NCBI RefSeq assembly: GCF_004793765.1
Contig: NZ_SRYM01000047.1
Coordinates: 1 to 34,156, forward strand
Origin: Parabacteroides distasonis
GTDB lineage: Bacteria > Bacteroidota > Bacteroidia > Bacteroidales > Tannerellaceae
Length of the DNA: 34,156 bases
Reading direction: 5' to 3'
Numbering within the stretch: position 1 is the stretch's first letter; each line of letters starts with the position of its first letter. Position numbers and translations under genes: made by a program. This document shows, piece after piece, positions 24,898-32,773 of the stretch. Under the pieces are notes generated by a model. The model was given only the letters and a program-made list of their open reading frames with translations, ran no database searches and was not told the DNA's origin.

Positions 24898-25022
24898 AAG
24901 GGAAAGATATTCCTTGCACGAGAGAAAAAAATCTCTTCAGCGAGGGAATATTTTCCTCATTACTGAGGAGAATATTCTCCATAGCGAGGAGAATTTTTCT
25001 CTCATAATAGAGAATATCCTCC
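24898..25022. repeat. Array of six imperfect palindromes with about 22-bp period
   Basis: Six units of 14-19 bp, each with purine-rich left arm, A/T core and pyrimidine-rich right arm: 24898-24915, 24920-24938, 24942-24958, 24965-24980, 24986-25003, 25009-25022. Unit 4 contains a perfect palindrome, GGAGAATATTCTCC. Centre-to-centre distances are about 22.5, 21, 22.5, 22 and 21 bp, close to two helical turns. Short 3-6 bp linkers (GCAC, AGC, ATTACT, ATAGC, ATAAT) separate them. It lies between a terminator and the znuA promoter, so it could be a multi-site operator or a hairpin-rich leader. Confidence 0.7.
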
Positions 25023-25070
25023 CAGTGAGTAATACGCTCCCGGCCGCACGCTTATTTGGACGATATTCCG

Positions 25071-25078
25071 TATCTTTG
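25071..25078 (+). promoter_or_regulatory. Candidate -7 box TATCTTTG upstream of znuA
   Basis: TATCTTTGCGG lies 5 bp before ATG 25084; transcription would start at or past that ATG, which favours ATG 25096 as the true start. The usual -33 TTTG is not at the right distance. Confidence 0.45.
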
Positions 25079-25083
25079 CGGAA

Positions 25084-25980
25084 ATGAATGAGAATATGAA
25101 GGAATATAAGGTATTGATATCGGCTCTTTTCGCCTTGATACTTATGGCCTGCGGCGATAAGCGGACGGATGAGAGGATCGTCAGCGTGACGATTGAGCCG
25201 CAACGGTATTTCGTGGGGAAGATAGCCGGAGATAAATTTACGATTAATTGTGTGGTTCCGGCGGGGCAAAGTCCGGAGACGTATGATCCTACGCCCCAGC
25301 AAATGGTGCAGGTGGGTAAAAGCCAAGGTTATTTAAGGATCGGATCGATCGGGTTCGAACAGGCTTGGATGGATAATATCCGGAATAATAATCCGGGACT
25401 TAAGATTTTTGACCTCTCCGAAGGAATTGATTTACTTAAAAGCCCCGAGGAAGAAGAGGAACATGATCACCGCCATCATCATCATCCCGGAGGCGTCGAT
25501 CCGCATACGTGGAGCTCTATCTCCGGAGCGAAGGTGATCGCCAAGAACACTTTGGATGCCTTTGTGTCTTTGGACCCGGAGCATAAGGAATATTACCAAG
25601 CGAATTATGAGCAATTGACGAAAGAAATCGGAGAGACGGAAAAGACCGTTTCCGGTTTGTTACGTTCTCTTGACAATAAGACATTTATTATTTACCATCC
25701 GGCTCTGACCTATTTGGCCGACGAATATGGCTTAACCCAGCTTTGCATCGAGATGGACGGAAAAGAACCGTCTCCCGCACAATTAAAGGAACTGGTCGAG
25801 ACCGCACGGGAACATGACGCGAAGGTCGTGTTTATCCAACGGGAGTTTGACCAGAAGAACGCGGAGTTGATCGCAAAAGAGACCGGTTGCCGCCTGATCC
25901 CGATCAATCCGTTGGATTACGATTGGAGTAAGGAAATGATTCATATCGCAAAATCGTTGGCCGATGGACAAGCTGATTGA
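25084..25980 (+). CDS. Zinc/manganese ABC transporter substrate-binding lipoprotein, ZnuA-like
   Basis: A cluster 9 metal-binding protein of 298 residues (or 294 from ATG 25096). The signal sequence ends in the lipobox LMAC, lipid-anchored Cys23. Metal-site features: DPHTW (His141), YHPALTYLADEYG (His205), and a His/Glu-rich loop EEEEEHDHRHHHH (122-134) typical of zinc binders. At the first ligand position, where ZnuA has PHTYEP, this protein has PETYDP with Glu65, which I recall as common in Bacteroidetes. It delivers metal, probably Zn2+, to an ABC importer. It overlaps the ATPase gene by 17 bp; the permease is not here. The phased palindrome array lies just upstream. Confidence 0.88.
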   Translation: MNENMKEYKVLISALFALILMACGDKRTDERIVSVTIEPQRYFVGKIAGDKFTINCVVPAGQSPETYDPTPQQMVQVGKSQGYLRIGSIGFEQAWMDNIRNNNPGLKIFDLSEGIDLLKSPEEEEEHDHRHHHHPGGVDPHTWSSISGAKVIAKNTLDAFVSLDPEHKEYYQANYEQLTKEIGETEKTVSGLLRSLDNKTFIIYHPALTYLADEYGLTQLCIEMDGKEPSPAQLKELVETAREHDAKVVFIQREFDQKNAELIAKETGCRLIPINPLDYDWSKEMIHIAKSLADGQAD

Positions 25981-26725
25981 GTTGAGAGAGGTTACCGCCG
26001 GATACGGTAATAAGATCGTTTTACGTAACGTGACGCTGGATGTGTGGAAAAATGATTTCTTGGGAATTATCGGACCGAACGGCGGCGGGAAAACGACGCT
26101 TTTAAAGTTGATACTAGGCCTGTTGCCTCCTGTATCCGGAACGATTCGTTTTTATGATAGCGATGTAGAGGTTCCTTTCTTGAAGATCGGTTATCTACCC
26201 CAAATGAGCCAGATCGATAAGAAGTTCCCGATCTCGGTACGGGAAGTGATCTCTTCCGGTTTATCTGCGGAGAAGCCCTTGTTCCGTTCATTCAATAGAT
26301 CCCAGAGAGAGCGTGTAGACGAGGTGATCGTACAGATGGGATTGGAGGAGTTAGCGGGCAGGGCCATCGGTGAGCTTTCCGGCGGCCAGTTGCAGCGGGT
26401 CTTATTGGGGCGTTCTATCGTCTCCCGTCCGCAGGTATTGATCTTGGATGAGCCTAATTCGTATGTGGATAAACGATTCGAGTCTCGTTTTTATCAGCTC
26501 TTGGAAGAGATCAATAAAGAGAGCGCTGTCATCTTGGTTTCCCATGATATCGGTACGGTGTTGGCGATGGTGAAGAATATCGCTTGCGTAAACGAGACCT
26601 TCCATTATCACCCGGGAGCGAATGTCTCCGAGGAATGGTTGGGCGAGAAATACGCTTGCCCGATCGAGTTGGTGGGGCATGGCGACTTGCCGCACCGGGT
26701 CTTGAAGAAACATCCACACGAATAA
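25964..26725 (+). CDS. Metal ABC transporter ATP-binding protein, ZnuC-like
   Basis: A 253-residue cytoplasmic ATPase: Walker A GPNGGGKTT (37-45), Q-loop YLPQ (77-80), signature LSGGQLQR (138-145), Walker B VLILDEP (158-164) and H-loop His194 in VSHDIG. The D-loop reads NSYVDK rather than the usual xGLD. The cluster 9 type and the 17-bp overlap with the znuA-like gene indicate it powers the same metal importer. No membrane-spanning permease gene follows, so ZnuB must be encoded elsewhere or supplied by another system. Confidence 0.9.
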   Translation: MDKLIELREVTAGYGNKIVLRNVTLDVWKNDFLGIIGPNGGGKTTLLKLILGLLPPVSGTIRFYDSDVEVPFLKIGYLPQMSQIDKKFPISVREVISSGLSAEKPLFRSFNRSQRERVDEVIVQMGLEELAGRAIGELSGGQLQRVLLGRSIVSRPQVLILDEPNSYVDKRFESRFYQLLEEINKESAVILVSHDIGTVLAMVKNIACVNETFHYHPGANVSEEWLGEKYACPIELVGHGDLPHRVLKKHPHE

Positions 26726-26752
26726 TTCTTTTTCACGAATAACTCTATTTTT

Positions 26753-26959
26753 ATGATACCACAAATCATTTGCTGGATAAGTTTGCCGGAGATCGGTTAT
26801 ATCGTAGGTATTGCCGTAATCCTGTTCGGATGCAAGGCCGTATCGCAAAACCCTTTCATCAGTAAGAAACAAAAGATTCTTTGGATGCTGACGATCGTGT
26901 TCTTGAACTGGATCGGGCTGCTGTGGTATTATTATACATTTTATATGAAAGAAAAATGA
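26753..26959 (+). CDS. Small two-helix membrane protein, PLDc_N-like
   Basis: A 68-residue protein with two hydrophobic helices (about 5-25 and 41-61) joined by a basic loop QNPFISKKQKI, ending WIGLLWYYYTFYMKEK. This is the arrangement of the phospholipase D N-terminal-like (PLDc_N) small membrane family, which has no known function alone. Its stop overlaps the next gene's start as ATGA, so the two are probably translationally coupled. Confidence 0.7.
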   Translation: MIPQIICWISLPEIGYIVGIAVILFGCKAVSQNPFISKKQKILWMLTIVFLNWIGLLWYYYTFYMKEK

Positions 26960-27972
26960 AGGACAGGAAGATATTGATAACCGGAGCGAGTGGTTTTATC
27001 GGCGGTTTCTTGGTAGAGGAGGCGCTGCGCCGTGGTTATGAGACGTGGGCGGGTATCCGTGCGGGTAGCAGTAAAGCGCGTCTGCAAGATAAGCGCATCC
27101 ATTTCATCGACTTGAAATATGGCGATCAGGAAGCGCTTACAGCCCAGCTCTCGGATTTTGCCCGTACGCATGGGGCATGGGACTACGTGATCCATAACGC
27201 CGGGTTGACAAAGACCTTGGACTGGAGAAACTTTTTCTATGTGAACTCCGATAATACGCGTCGATTTATCGAGGCTTTAGCCGCCGCCGGTTGCAAACCG
27301 AAGAAATTCCTCTTGATGAGTAGCCTGAGCAGTTATGGGCGAGGCGACGAGAAAACTTTCCGCCCGATACGTTTGGATGATCCGCAAAATCCAAACACGG
27401 CTTATGGATTAAGTAAGCTGGAGGCAGAGGATCATATCCGTAGACAAACCTATTTCCCTTACGTGATCTTGCGTCCTACAGGGGTATACGGCCCGGGTGA
27501 GAAGGACTATTTTATGGAGATACAAAGCATAAAGTCGGGACTCGATTTCGCCGTAGGCTCCATTCCCCAGCGAATCACGTTTATCTATGTGAAAGACTTG
27601 GCTACCGTGGCCTTCCTTTCCCTTGAGAAAGAGGAAATAAAGAACCGGCATTATTTCGTGGCCGACGGAGATGTCTACACGGATGAGTCGTTTGCCCGTA
27701 TGATACAAGATATCCTAGGAAAGAAACGGGTATTGCATGCCCGTATACCGCTGGGATTGGTGCGTATCGCTTGCCATTGCTCCGAATGGATCGGTAAGCT
27801 GTTGAAGAAGAGTATGACGCTTAATAGTGATAAATACATTATCTTGAAGCAGCGTAACTGGATTTGTGATGTCACGCCTCTTCAAGATGATTTAGGTTTT
27901 ACCCCAGCCTATCCTTTGCGTAAAGGATTGGAAGAGAGTATCGAATGGTATAAAAAGGAGGGGTGGTTGTAA
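26956..27972 (+). CDS. NAD(P)-dependent epimerase/dehydratase (extended SDR)
   Basis: A 338-residue sugar-nucleotide-type reductase/epimerase. The start at 26956 puts the nucleotide motif at the expected place: KILITGASGFIGGFL (TGxxGxxG). Also seen: NAG after VIH, LLMSSLSSYGRG with the catalytic Ser, and YGLSKLEAE with Tyr and Lys (YxxxK), then LRPTGVYGPGEKDY. The C-terminus ends in a helix, EESIEWYKKEGWL. No other nucleotide-sugar genes adjoin, so the substrate is not determined. Coupled by ATGA to the small membrane protein upstream; convergent with the DUF2807 genes, only 3 bp from the end of the nearest. Confidence 0.88.
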   Translation: MKDRKILITGASGFIGGFLVEEALRRGYETWAGIRAGSSKARLQDKRIHFIDLKYGDQEALTAQLSDFARTHGAWDYVIHNAGLTKTLDWRNFFYVNSDNTRRFIEALAAAGCKPKKFLLMSSLSSYGRGDEKTFRPIRLDDPQNPNTAYGLSKLEAEDHIRRQTYFPYVILRPTGVYGPGEKDYFMEIQSIKSGLDFAVGSIPQRITFIYVKDLATVAFLSLEKEEIKNRHYFVADGDVYTDESFARMIQDILGKKRVLHARIPLGLVRIACHCSEWIGKLLKKSMTLNSDKYIILKQRNWICDVTPLQDDLGFTPAYPLRKGLEESIEWYKKEGWL

Positions 27973-27975
27973 CAA

Positions 27976-28776
27976 TCACTCCACCTTCTCGATCTTACCG
28001 GAGCCCATTACCTTCTTTTGGATATCTTGGGGATTTCCTTTGTACTTTACGGAACCGCTACCGGCGATCTCTGCCTTGATTTTGTTTACGACAGAGGCTT
28101 CTATGTCTCCACTACCGGCTATCTTGCACTCAAGCTCATCCATGGTACAATCGAAAGCACGTACTGTACCGCTACCGGCGATCGAGAATTCAGCTATGCC
28201 TACGGTTCCCCCTAGAACGATCGTGTTAGACCCGGCCATATCCCCGTTTAATTCCTCGCAATACACTTTATGGCTAACGAAATCTCCGCTACCGGCGATC
28301 TCTATCTTCAGGTTTGTAAAAGAGGCCGTGTCGTGGAATTGGATAATCCCGCTACCAGCTAATCCCGCCTCGAACTCCTCGGCTTGTAGAGGTGAGTTTA
28401 TATTTACATGGGTACTTCCTGCCGCCGCTAATTTCTTTAGATTGCGGGAGTTGGCCGTAACCATGAACTCGGTCGGACGGAAATTCGTATGCTTCCTGAA
28501 TTCTTTTTTCGGGCGGATCTTAAGCTTATGGTCCTCTACGTTAAACTCATATTTCTCGAAGATATTCCGGTCTGTCTTTATTTCCAAACCTTCGGGAGCA
28601 TCGGACTGCGTGTAATTCACGATCATACCTCCTCCCTCTAACTCAAGACAGTCGTACTTGGAAACCGGGATGTTTTTCGTGGTGATATTGCCGTCTCCTT
28701 TTATGGTTTGTGTAGGGATACAGCTACTCAGTATAAATAAGCCACTTATAAGGAATAAAAGTGATCTCTTTTTCAT
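27976..28776 (-). CDS. DUF2807 (GIN domain) lipoprotein, paralogue 5
   Basis: A 266-residue lipoprotein (lipobox LSSC, Cys19). The rest is the GIN domain, PF10988, called a putative autotransporter-adhesin head: a strand-rich solenoid in which AGSG turns recur about every 20 residues (AGSGIIQF, AGSGDFVS, AGSNTIVL, AGSGTVRA, AGSGDIEA, AGSGSVKY), ending VMGSGKIEKVE. Such proteins sit on the cell surface or periplasm; no enzyme residues are seen. Last gene of a probable unit of three, 21 bp after paralogue 4. It is one of five tandem paralogues, the only ones besides paralogue 4 with a lipobox. Confidence 0.9.
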   Translation of the reverse strand: MKKRSLLFLISGLFILSSCIPTQTIKGDGNITTKNIPVSKYDCLELEGGGMIVNYTQSDAPEGLEIKTDRNIFEKYEFNVEDHKLKIRPKKEFRKHTNFRPTEFMVTANSRNLKKLAAAGSTHVNINSPLQAEEFEAGLAGSGIIQFHDTASFTNLKIEIAGSGDFVSHKVYCEELNGDMAGSNTIVLGGTVGIAEFSIAGSGTVRAFDCTMDELECKIAGSGDIEASVVNKIKAEIAGSGSVKYKGNPQDIQKKVMGSGKIEKVE

Positions 28777-28797
28777 CTAATTGATTTTTTGGGATGA

Positions 28798-29574
28798 TTA
28801 ATTTGCTTGTTTGATTTTTCCGACACCGGAGGCGGACTTCTTCGTATGTTCCGGATTGCCTTTATATTTAACGCTTCCCACACCAGAAGTGCTAGCGTCT
28901 AATTTCCGTGTAGCGTTCACTTCCATTCCTCCCACACCGGATACTTCGCATTCCAAATCCTCAACGGGGCAATCGAATGCATATACGTGCCCTACGCCCG
29001 ATACGGAGTATTTACCTTTCTTGATGTTTCCATTCAGGTAAATATTGCCGACTCCGGATATGGCTACCTTGAAAGTTTCACAAGATAAATTAGCTAATTT
29101 CACGTCGCCTACGCCACTGATGTCAAAAGACGTATTTGTCAGTTGTAGCGGTTGATCGGCGATAAAGTCGATGCTACCGCTAATTCCTACTTTATTTAGG
29201 TTCTTGGAGGTTATGTTCAATACCAGTTGGGTCGGACAGATCTTCTTGCTGGATTTAGCCTTGATAACTAATTTGTGATCTTTATTTTTTATATCCAATA
29301 AGTCAAACAAATTCTCGTCCATAGTAATCTCCAGCGAGGAGGCGCCATCTGTTTGGGTATAATTGCATATCGCACGGTTCTTCTTGTTGAACGGATTGAT
29401 ACCTTTCGTCGGTTCGATATTGGACCCTAGATGTATCTCCTCGAAATCATCTATTTGAATGGTACGGGTAACAATATTCTTGTTCCCGTTGATGCCTCTC
29501 CGAGCATTTGTGCTGATACACCCTGTCATAGAGAGGATCACCAGCAGACATAGGTATATAATTCTTGTTTTCAT
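28798..29574 (-). CDS. DUF2807 (GIN domain) lipoprotein, paralogue 4
   Basis: A 258-residue lipoprotein (lipobox MTGC, Cys19). The GIN domain here uses SGVG turns instead of GSG: ISGVGDVKL, ISGVGNIYL, VSGVGHVYA, VSGVGGMEV, TSGVGSVKY, ASGVGKIKQ, spaced 18-22 residues. The conserved front pattern, GNKNIVTRTIQIDDFEEIHLG and YTQTDGASSLEITMDENLF, is shared with the other paralogues. ATG overlaps the stop of paralogue 3 (ATGA). The consistent change of turn residues suggests gene-internal homogenisation. Confidence 0.9.
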   Translation of the reverse strand: MKTRIIYLCLLVILSMTGCISTNARRGINGNKNIVTRTIQIDDFEEIHLGSNIEPTKGINPFNKKNRAICNYTQTDGASSLEITMDENLFDLLDIKNKDHKLVIKAKSSKKICPTQLVLNITSKNLNKVGISGSIDFIADQPLQLTNTSFDISGVGDVKLANLSCETFKVAISGVGNIYLNGNIKKGKYSVSGVGHVYAFDCPVEDLECEVSGVGGMEVNATRKLDASTSGVGSVKYKGNPEHTKKSASGVGKIKQAN

Positions 29575-30359
29575 TCTTTTACTTCTTCTACGATACCTTT
29601 ACCGATTATTTTCTGTTGAACTGCCGTCGGGCCTTTGTAACGGATATTTCCTTTACCGATTACGTTGGCCTTTAAATTATCGGTAGCATGTACTTCCGCT
29701 AGGCCATTGCCTGTTACTTTGCAACTTAACTGAGGTACCGCTAACCCAAAAGCATGTATATCACCACTACTGATGATACTGTAGTCTCCTTCTTTTGCGT
29801 TACCTTTCTTGATCGTTATAGAGCCGGAACCATCGATATCACATTCGATCTTGTCGGCTTCCAGATGACTGACTACCATATTTGCGCTACCGGATACGTT
29901 CAAGTCCAGTTTACCGACTGTAACGGTCTCTTTCAGTTGCACCAAACTATTGGCGTTTGCTTTGATAACGGTCTCATCTCCGGTAAGCGGACTGTTTACC
30001 ATGAAGTTGGCATTTCCGGAAACTTTTGCGGCGGCAAGCCATTTAGAATTCGTTTTTACGATAAACTTAGTAAAATGATTCACCTTCGCTCCTTTGAAAG
30101 CGATGGTTAAGACACGATCCTTGACTTCGATATTGACATATGGATGAAGATTCTGGTCTACGGTAACCTCCACAGTGGAAGGAGCATCGGATTGCTCGTA
30201 ATTGAAATCAATTACGCCATCTACCTTAATCTCGTTATAATCGGTGACGGAAATCTTTTTAGAGGTCAATTTACCATCGCCTTTTACATGATCCGCGGCC
30301 CAACCGGTAGTGACCCATCCTAGGAAAAATACCATTAATAAGATAGCCTTTGTTTTCAT
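29571..30359 (-). CDS. DUF2807 (GIN domain) exported protein, paralogue 3
   Basis: A 262-residue exported protein with a cleavable signal peptide (cut near GWA/AD, residue 21) and no lipobox Cys. The GIN domain is present but its turn motifs are degenerate: VSGSANMVV, IDGSGSITI, ISSGDIHAF, VTGNGLAEV, VIGKGNIRY, IIGKGIVEE. First gene of the three-gene unit, with a hairpin and candidate minus-strand promoter (TATTTTTG) upstream. Confidence 0.88.
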   Translation of the reverse strand: MKTKAILLMVFFLGWVTTGWAADHVKGDGKLTSKKISVTDYNEIKVDGVIDFNYEQSDAPSTVEVTVDQNLHPYVNIEVKDRVLTIAFKGAKVNHFTKFIVKTNSKWLAAAKVSGNANFMVNSPLTGDETVIKANANSLVQLKETVTVGKLDLNVSGSANMVVSHLEADKIECDIDGSGSITIKKGNAKEGDYSIISSGDIHAFGLAVPQLSCKVTGNGLAEVHATDNLKANVIGKGNIRYKGPTAVQQKIIGKGIVEEVKE

Positions 30360-30419
30360 AAGTATTGTTTTTTGTAATTCTACTTTTTAATTTAGACTCT
30401 ATAAATAAAGAGCTGGTTA

Positions 30420-30427
30420 CAAAAATA
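30420..30427 (-). promoter_or_regulatory. Candidate -7 box TATTTTTG before paralogue 3
   Basis: On the minus strand TATTTTTG fits TAnnTTTG and lies 60 bp before the ATG at 30359. It supports a separate unit for paralogues 3-5. Confidence 0.4.
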
Positions 30428-30432
30428 GCAAG

Positions 30433-30468
30433 AAAAAGCTACCGGATATCACATCTAGTAGCTTTTTT
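30433..30468. terminator. Hairpin ending the upstream DUF2807 unit
   Basis: AAAAAGCTAC (30433-30442) pairs with GTAGCTTTTT (30458-30467). With A/T runs on both sides it can terminate in either direction; for the minus strand it follows paralogue 2 by about 45 bp. Confidence 0.65.
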
Positions 30469-30511
30469 AAATTTGATAATGTGTGTATTTTTAAACAAAG
30501 TGTGTGTTCTA

Positions 30512-31336
30512 TCAATTTGTACCTTGGATGGAGCCAGAGCCAGACTTTGATTTATTCACGTTCGCCGGGCCTTTATAGCGGATGTCTCCACTGCCCGAAA
30601 CCGATAGGTTCATGTTATCTTTGGCATAAACACGGGCATCTCCGCTACCACTTACCGAGCAACTCAAATCGTTGACTGATAATTCGTATGCTTTTATATC
30701 TCCACTACCTGACACGGAATAGCGGGCTTCGTTTGCCTTACCTTTCAAAGTGATGTCTCCAGAACCGGAAACCTTGCTGGTGAGATTCTTGCAGTCCAAA
30801 TCTTCAAAGACTAGATCGCCAGAGCCGGATACGGAGAACTCGCCTAATCGTAATTTCACGTTATGTGAGAACTTTACGTCGCTGGAGCCGGAAATCTTGA
30901 TTTCCAGTTGATCCTCGGAAAAAGCGTTCTGGGCCTCAAAATCCATCGGACCGGAAGTCTTTAAGTATTTCAGAGTCTTTGAGCTTCCCTCGATTACATA
31001 TTGGGTTGGTTTGATACGGGTTCCGTCTTGAATACGGATAGCTAACCGTCCGTTATTGGATTTGATCGAGAGGAGAGGGAACAGGTTCTCGTCAATCGTA
31101 ATTTTCAGGGAAGCGCTTCGCCCATGCGTATATTTGAATACCGGGAATTTCTTGTTGCTTCTATTTCCCTCAAAATTATTGCCGGAATATTCGATATTTC
31201 CACCCAGTTCGATCTCGCTATAGTTATCTACCGATATCTCTTTCGTAATTATTTTCCCATTACCTTCCACTTTACTAGCCTCTGCCATGAAGGCACAAAA
31301 GATGAGGGCTATTACCGCTACTAATTTTGTTTTCAT
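30512..31336 (-). CDS. DUF2807 (GIN domain) exported protein, paralogue 2
   Basis: A 274-residue exported protein; signal peptide cut near MAEA/SK (residue 20). The GIN domain is regular with SGSGD turns: ISGSSDVKF, VSGSGDLVF, VSGSGDITL, VSGSGDIKA, VSGSGDARV, VSGSGDIRY, then KSGSGSIQGTN. The N-terminal half includes KVEGNGKIITKEISVDNYSEIELGG and LKITIDENLFPLLSIK. Starts 22 bp after paralogue 1 ends, so the two are cotranscribed. Ends before a terminator hairpin. Confidence 0.9.
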   Translation of the reverse strand: MKTKLVAVIALIFCAFMAEASKVEGNGKIITKEISVDNYSEIELGGNIEYSGNNFEGNRSNKKFPVFKYTHGRSASLKITIDENLFPLLSIKSNNGRLAIRIQDGTRIKPTQYVIEGSSKTLKYLKTSGPMDFEAQNAFSEDQLEIKISGSSDVKFSHNVKLRLGEFSVSGSGDLVFEDLDCKNLTSKVSGSGDITLKGKANEARYSVSGSGDIKAYELSVNDLSCSVSGSGDARVYAKDNMNLSVSGSGDIRYKGPANVNKSKSGSGSIQGTN

Positions 31337-31358
31337 CGTTCGTATGTATTTTTAATGT

Positions 31359-32168
31359 TTATTTGACTTTGTTGATCGAGCCGGAACCCATGATAGACTT
31401 ACTGATCTCCGGATCTCCTTTATAATGGATCTCACCGCTACCAACGATATTGGCATCCAAGATTTGCGTGGCATATACGCTGATCTCTCCACTACTGGCG
31501 ATATTACACTCTGCTTTACGTACTTGGCAATCAAAAGCTTTAATCTCGCCACTTCCCGCTACATTGAATGAGGCACGATCTACGGTTCCTATTATTTCGA
31601 TTTCCCCGCTGCTGGCGAGGCTGCAAGATAGGTTGTCCAGCTGTATATCCTTGGCGATGATATTTCCACTACCGGCCATGTTACATTCGAGCTTATAACC
31701 TTTTACGGGGCCTTTCAACTCAACGTTTCCACTACCGGCCATATTGATTTCCATCCGGTTTACTTTCGTCGGTTTGCTGATAACGAAACTACCGGAACCT
31801 ACCGTATTCAACTCTTTTAGTTCCTTGGAGTTGGATTTTATCTTGTAGACGGTCGGCCTCAAGTCGTAGGAGTTATTATTAAAACCTTTCTTGATAGATT
31901 TCGGATAGATCTTTAACGTGCCGCCTTCTACTTCGGTCACGAGGTAATCAAATAAGTTCTCATCGATCGTTACGGATAGATAAGGCGTTTTATCCGACTG
32001 CTCATACTCGAAATCAGCGGAGCCAACGAACGTGATCTCGTCGTAATCGCTAATCTTTATCTCCCGAGTTTCCGGATTTCCATTCCCATCAATACGTTTG
32101 TCGGCGGCGAATCCGCAAACTGCGATCATCTGCATACAGCATATAAAAAGTGATACTCTCGTCTTCAT
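31359..32168 (-). CDS. DUF2807 (GIN domain) exported protein, paralogue 1
   Basis: A 269-residue exported protein; signal peptide cut near GFA/AD (residue 21). Turns alternate AGSG and ASSG: MAGSGNVEL, MAGSGNIIA, LASSGEIEI, VAGSGEIKA, IASSGEISV, IVGSGEIHY, ending IMGSGSINKVK. First gene of the cluster on the minus strand. No clear TAnnTTTG box was found in the 112 bp between its start and the divergent gene at 32281. Like the others it has no visible catalytic residues. Confidence 0.9.
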   Translation of the reverse strand: MKTRVSLFICCMQMIAVCGFAADKRIDGNGNPETREIKISDYDEITFVGSADFEYEQSDKTPYLSVTIDENLFDYLVTEVEGGTLKIYPKSIKKGFNNNSYDLRPTVYKIKSNSKELKELNTVGSGSFVISKPTKVNRMEINMAGSGNVELKGPVKGYKLECNMAGSGNIIAKDIQLDNLSCSLASSGEIEIIGTVDRASFNVAGSGEIKAFDCQVRKAECNIASSGEISVYATQILDANIVGSGEIHYKGDPEISKSIMGSGSINKVK

Positions 32169-32222
32169 TGTCTTTAATTTTTTAGGTTCTTTTCTTAATA
32201 GACGAGCGTAGGTTATAAAGGG

Positions 32223-32252
32223 TTGCAGAAACAGATGTTTTTTTTAATTTTG
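32223..32252 (+). promoter_or_regulatory. Promoter of Nim-like gene
   Basis: TTG (32223-32225), a 19-bp spacer, and TAATTTTG (32245-32252) lie 28 bp before ATG 32281. Confidence 0.55.
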
Positions 32253-32280
32253 CATCAAGTTAGATTTAAACATAGGGAGT

Positions 32281-32760
32281 ATGAAGACACTTATACACAC
32301 GGACAAGGAACTGATCGAATCGATTATCCGCCAGAGCGATGTCTGCTTTGTGGGCATGGCGGATACAGATGGGACGCCTTATGTATTACCGATGAATTTC
32401 GGTTATAAGGATGGCGTGATTTATTTACACTCGGCGCAGGATGGACGAAGCATCTCTATATTGGAACGTAATCCGAAAGTTTGTATTACGTTTAGTATCG
32501 ACCATGCCTTGGTTTTCCAGCACCCGGAGGTAGCTTGTAGCTACCGTATGCGTTCGAAGAGCGTGATCGCTTGGGGAAAGGTCGCTTACGAAGAGGTTTT
32601 CGACAAGAAGGTGGAAGCCTTGGATATTATCATGAAGCAATATTCTGATAAGACGTTCCGTTATAGTGATCCGGCGGTCCGTAACGTGAAGATTTGGACG
32701 GTAGATATAGATGAGGTCAGCTGTAAGGAATTTGGCGCTCCTCATAAGAAATCTTATTAA
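32281..32760 (+). CDS. Pyridoxamine 5'-phosphate oxidase-like flavin-binding protein, Nim-related
   Basis: A 159-residue split-barrel FMN-binding protein. The order SDVCFVGMADTDGTPYVLPMNFGYKDGVIYLHSA, RNPKVCITFSIDH, then YRSVIAWGKVAYEEV is that of the NimA/PNPOx-like family, in which some members reduce 5-nitroimidazoles; His of LYLHSA and the flavin-contacting segment are seen. Whether this protein confers nitroimidazole resistance is not shown; many family members do not. The start at 32281 follows a good promoter. It ends 13 bp before the next gene, likely cotranscribed. Confidence 0.85.
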   Translation: MKTLIHTDKELIESIIRQSDVCFVGMADTDGTPYVLPMNFGYKDGVIYLHSAQDGRSISILERNPKVCITFSIDHALVFQHPEVACSYRMRSKSVIAWGKVAYEEVFDKKVEALDIIMKQYSDKTFRYSDPAVRNVKIWTVDIDEVSCKEFGAPHKKSY

Positions 32761-32773
32761 ATCAATAAACGAT

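Noticed and set aside
24821-25087. 88-residue open frame across the palindrome array
   Set aside because: It covers a terminator and the repeat array and has low-complexity product; no coding evidence.
28018-31698. Several open frames on the plus strand across the DUF2807 genes
   Set aside because: They are antisense shadows of the repetitive GSG/GVG coding sequence; the minus-strand frames have signal peptides and family structure.
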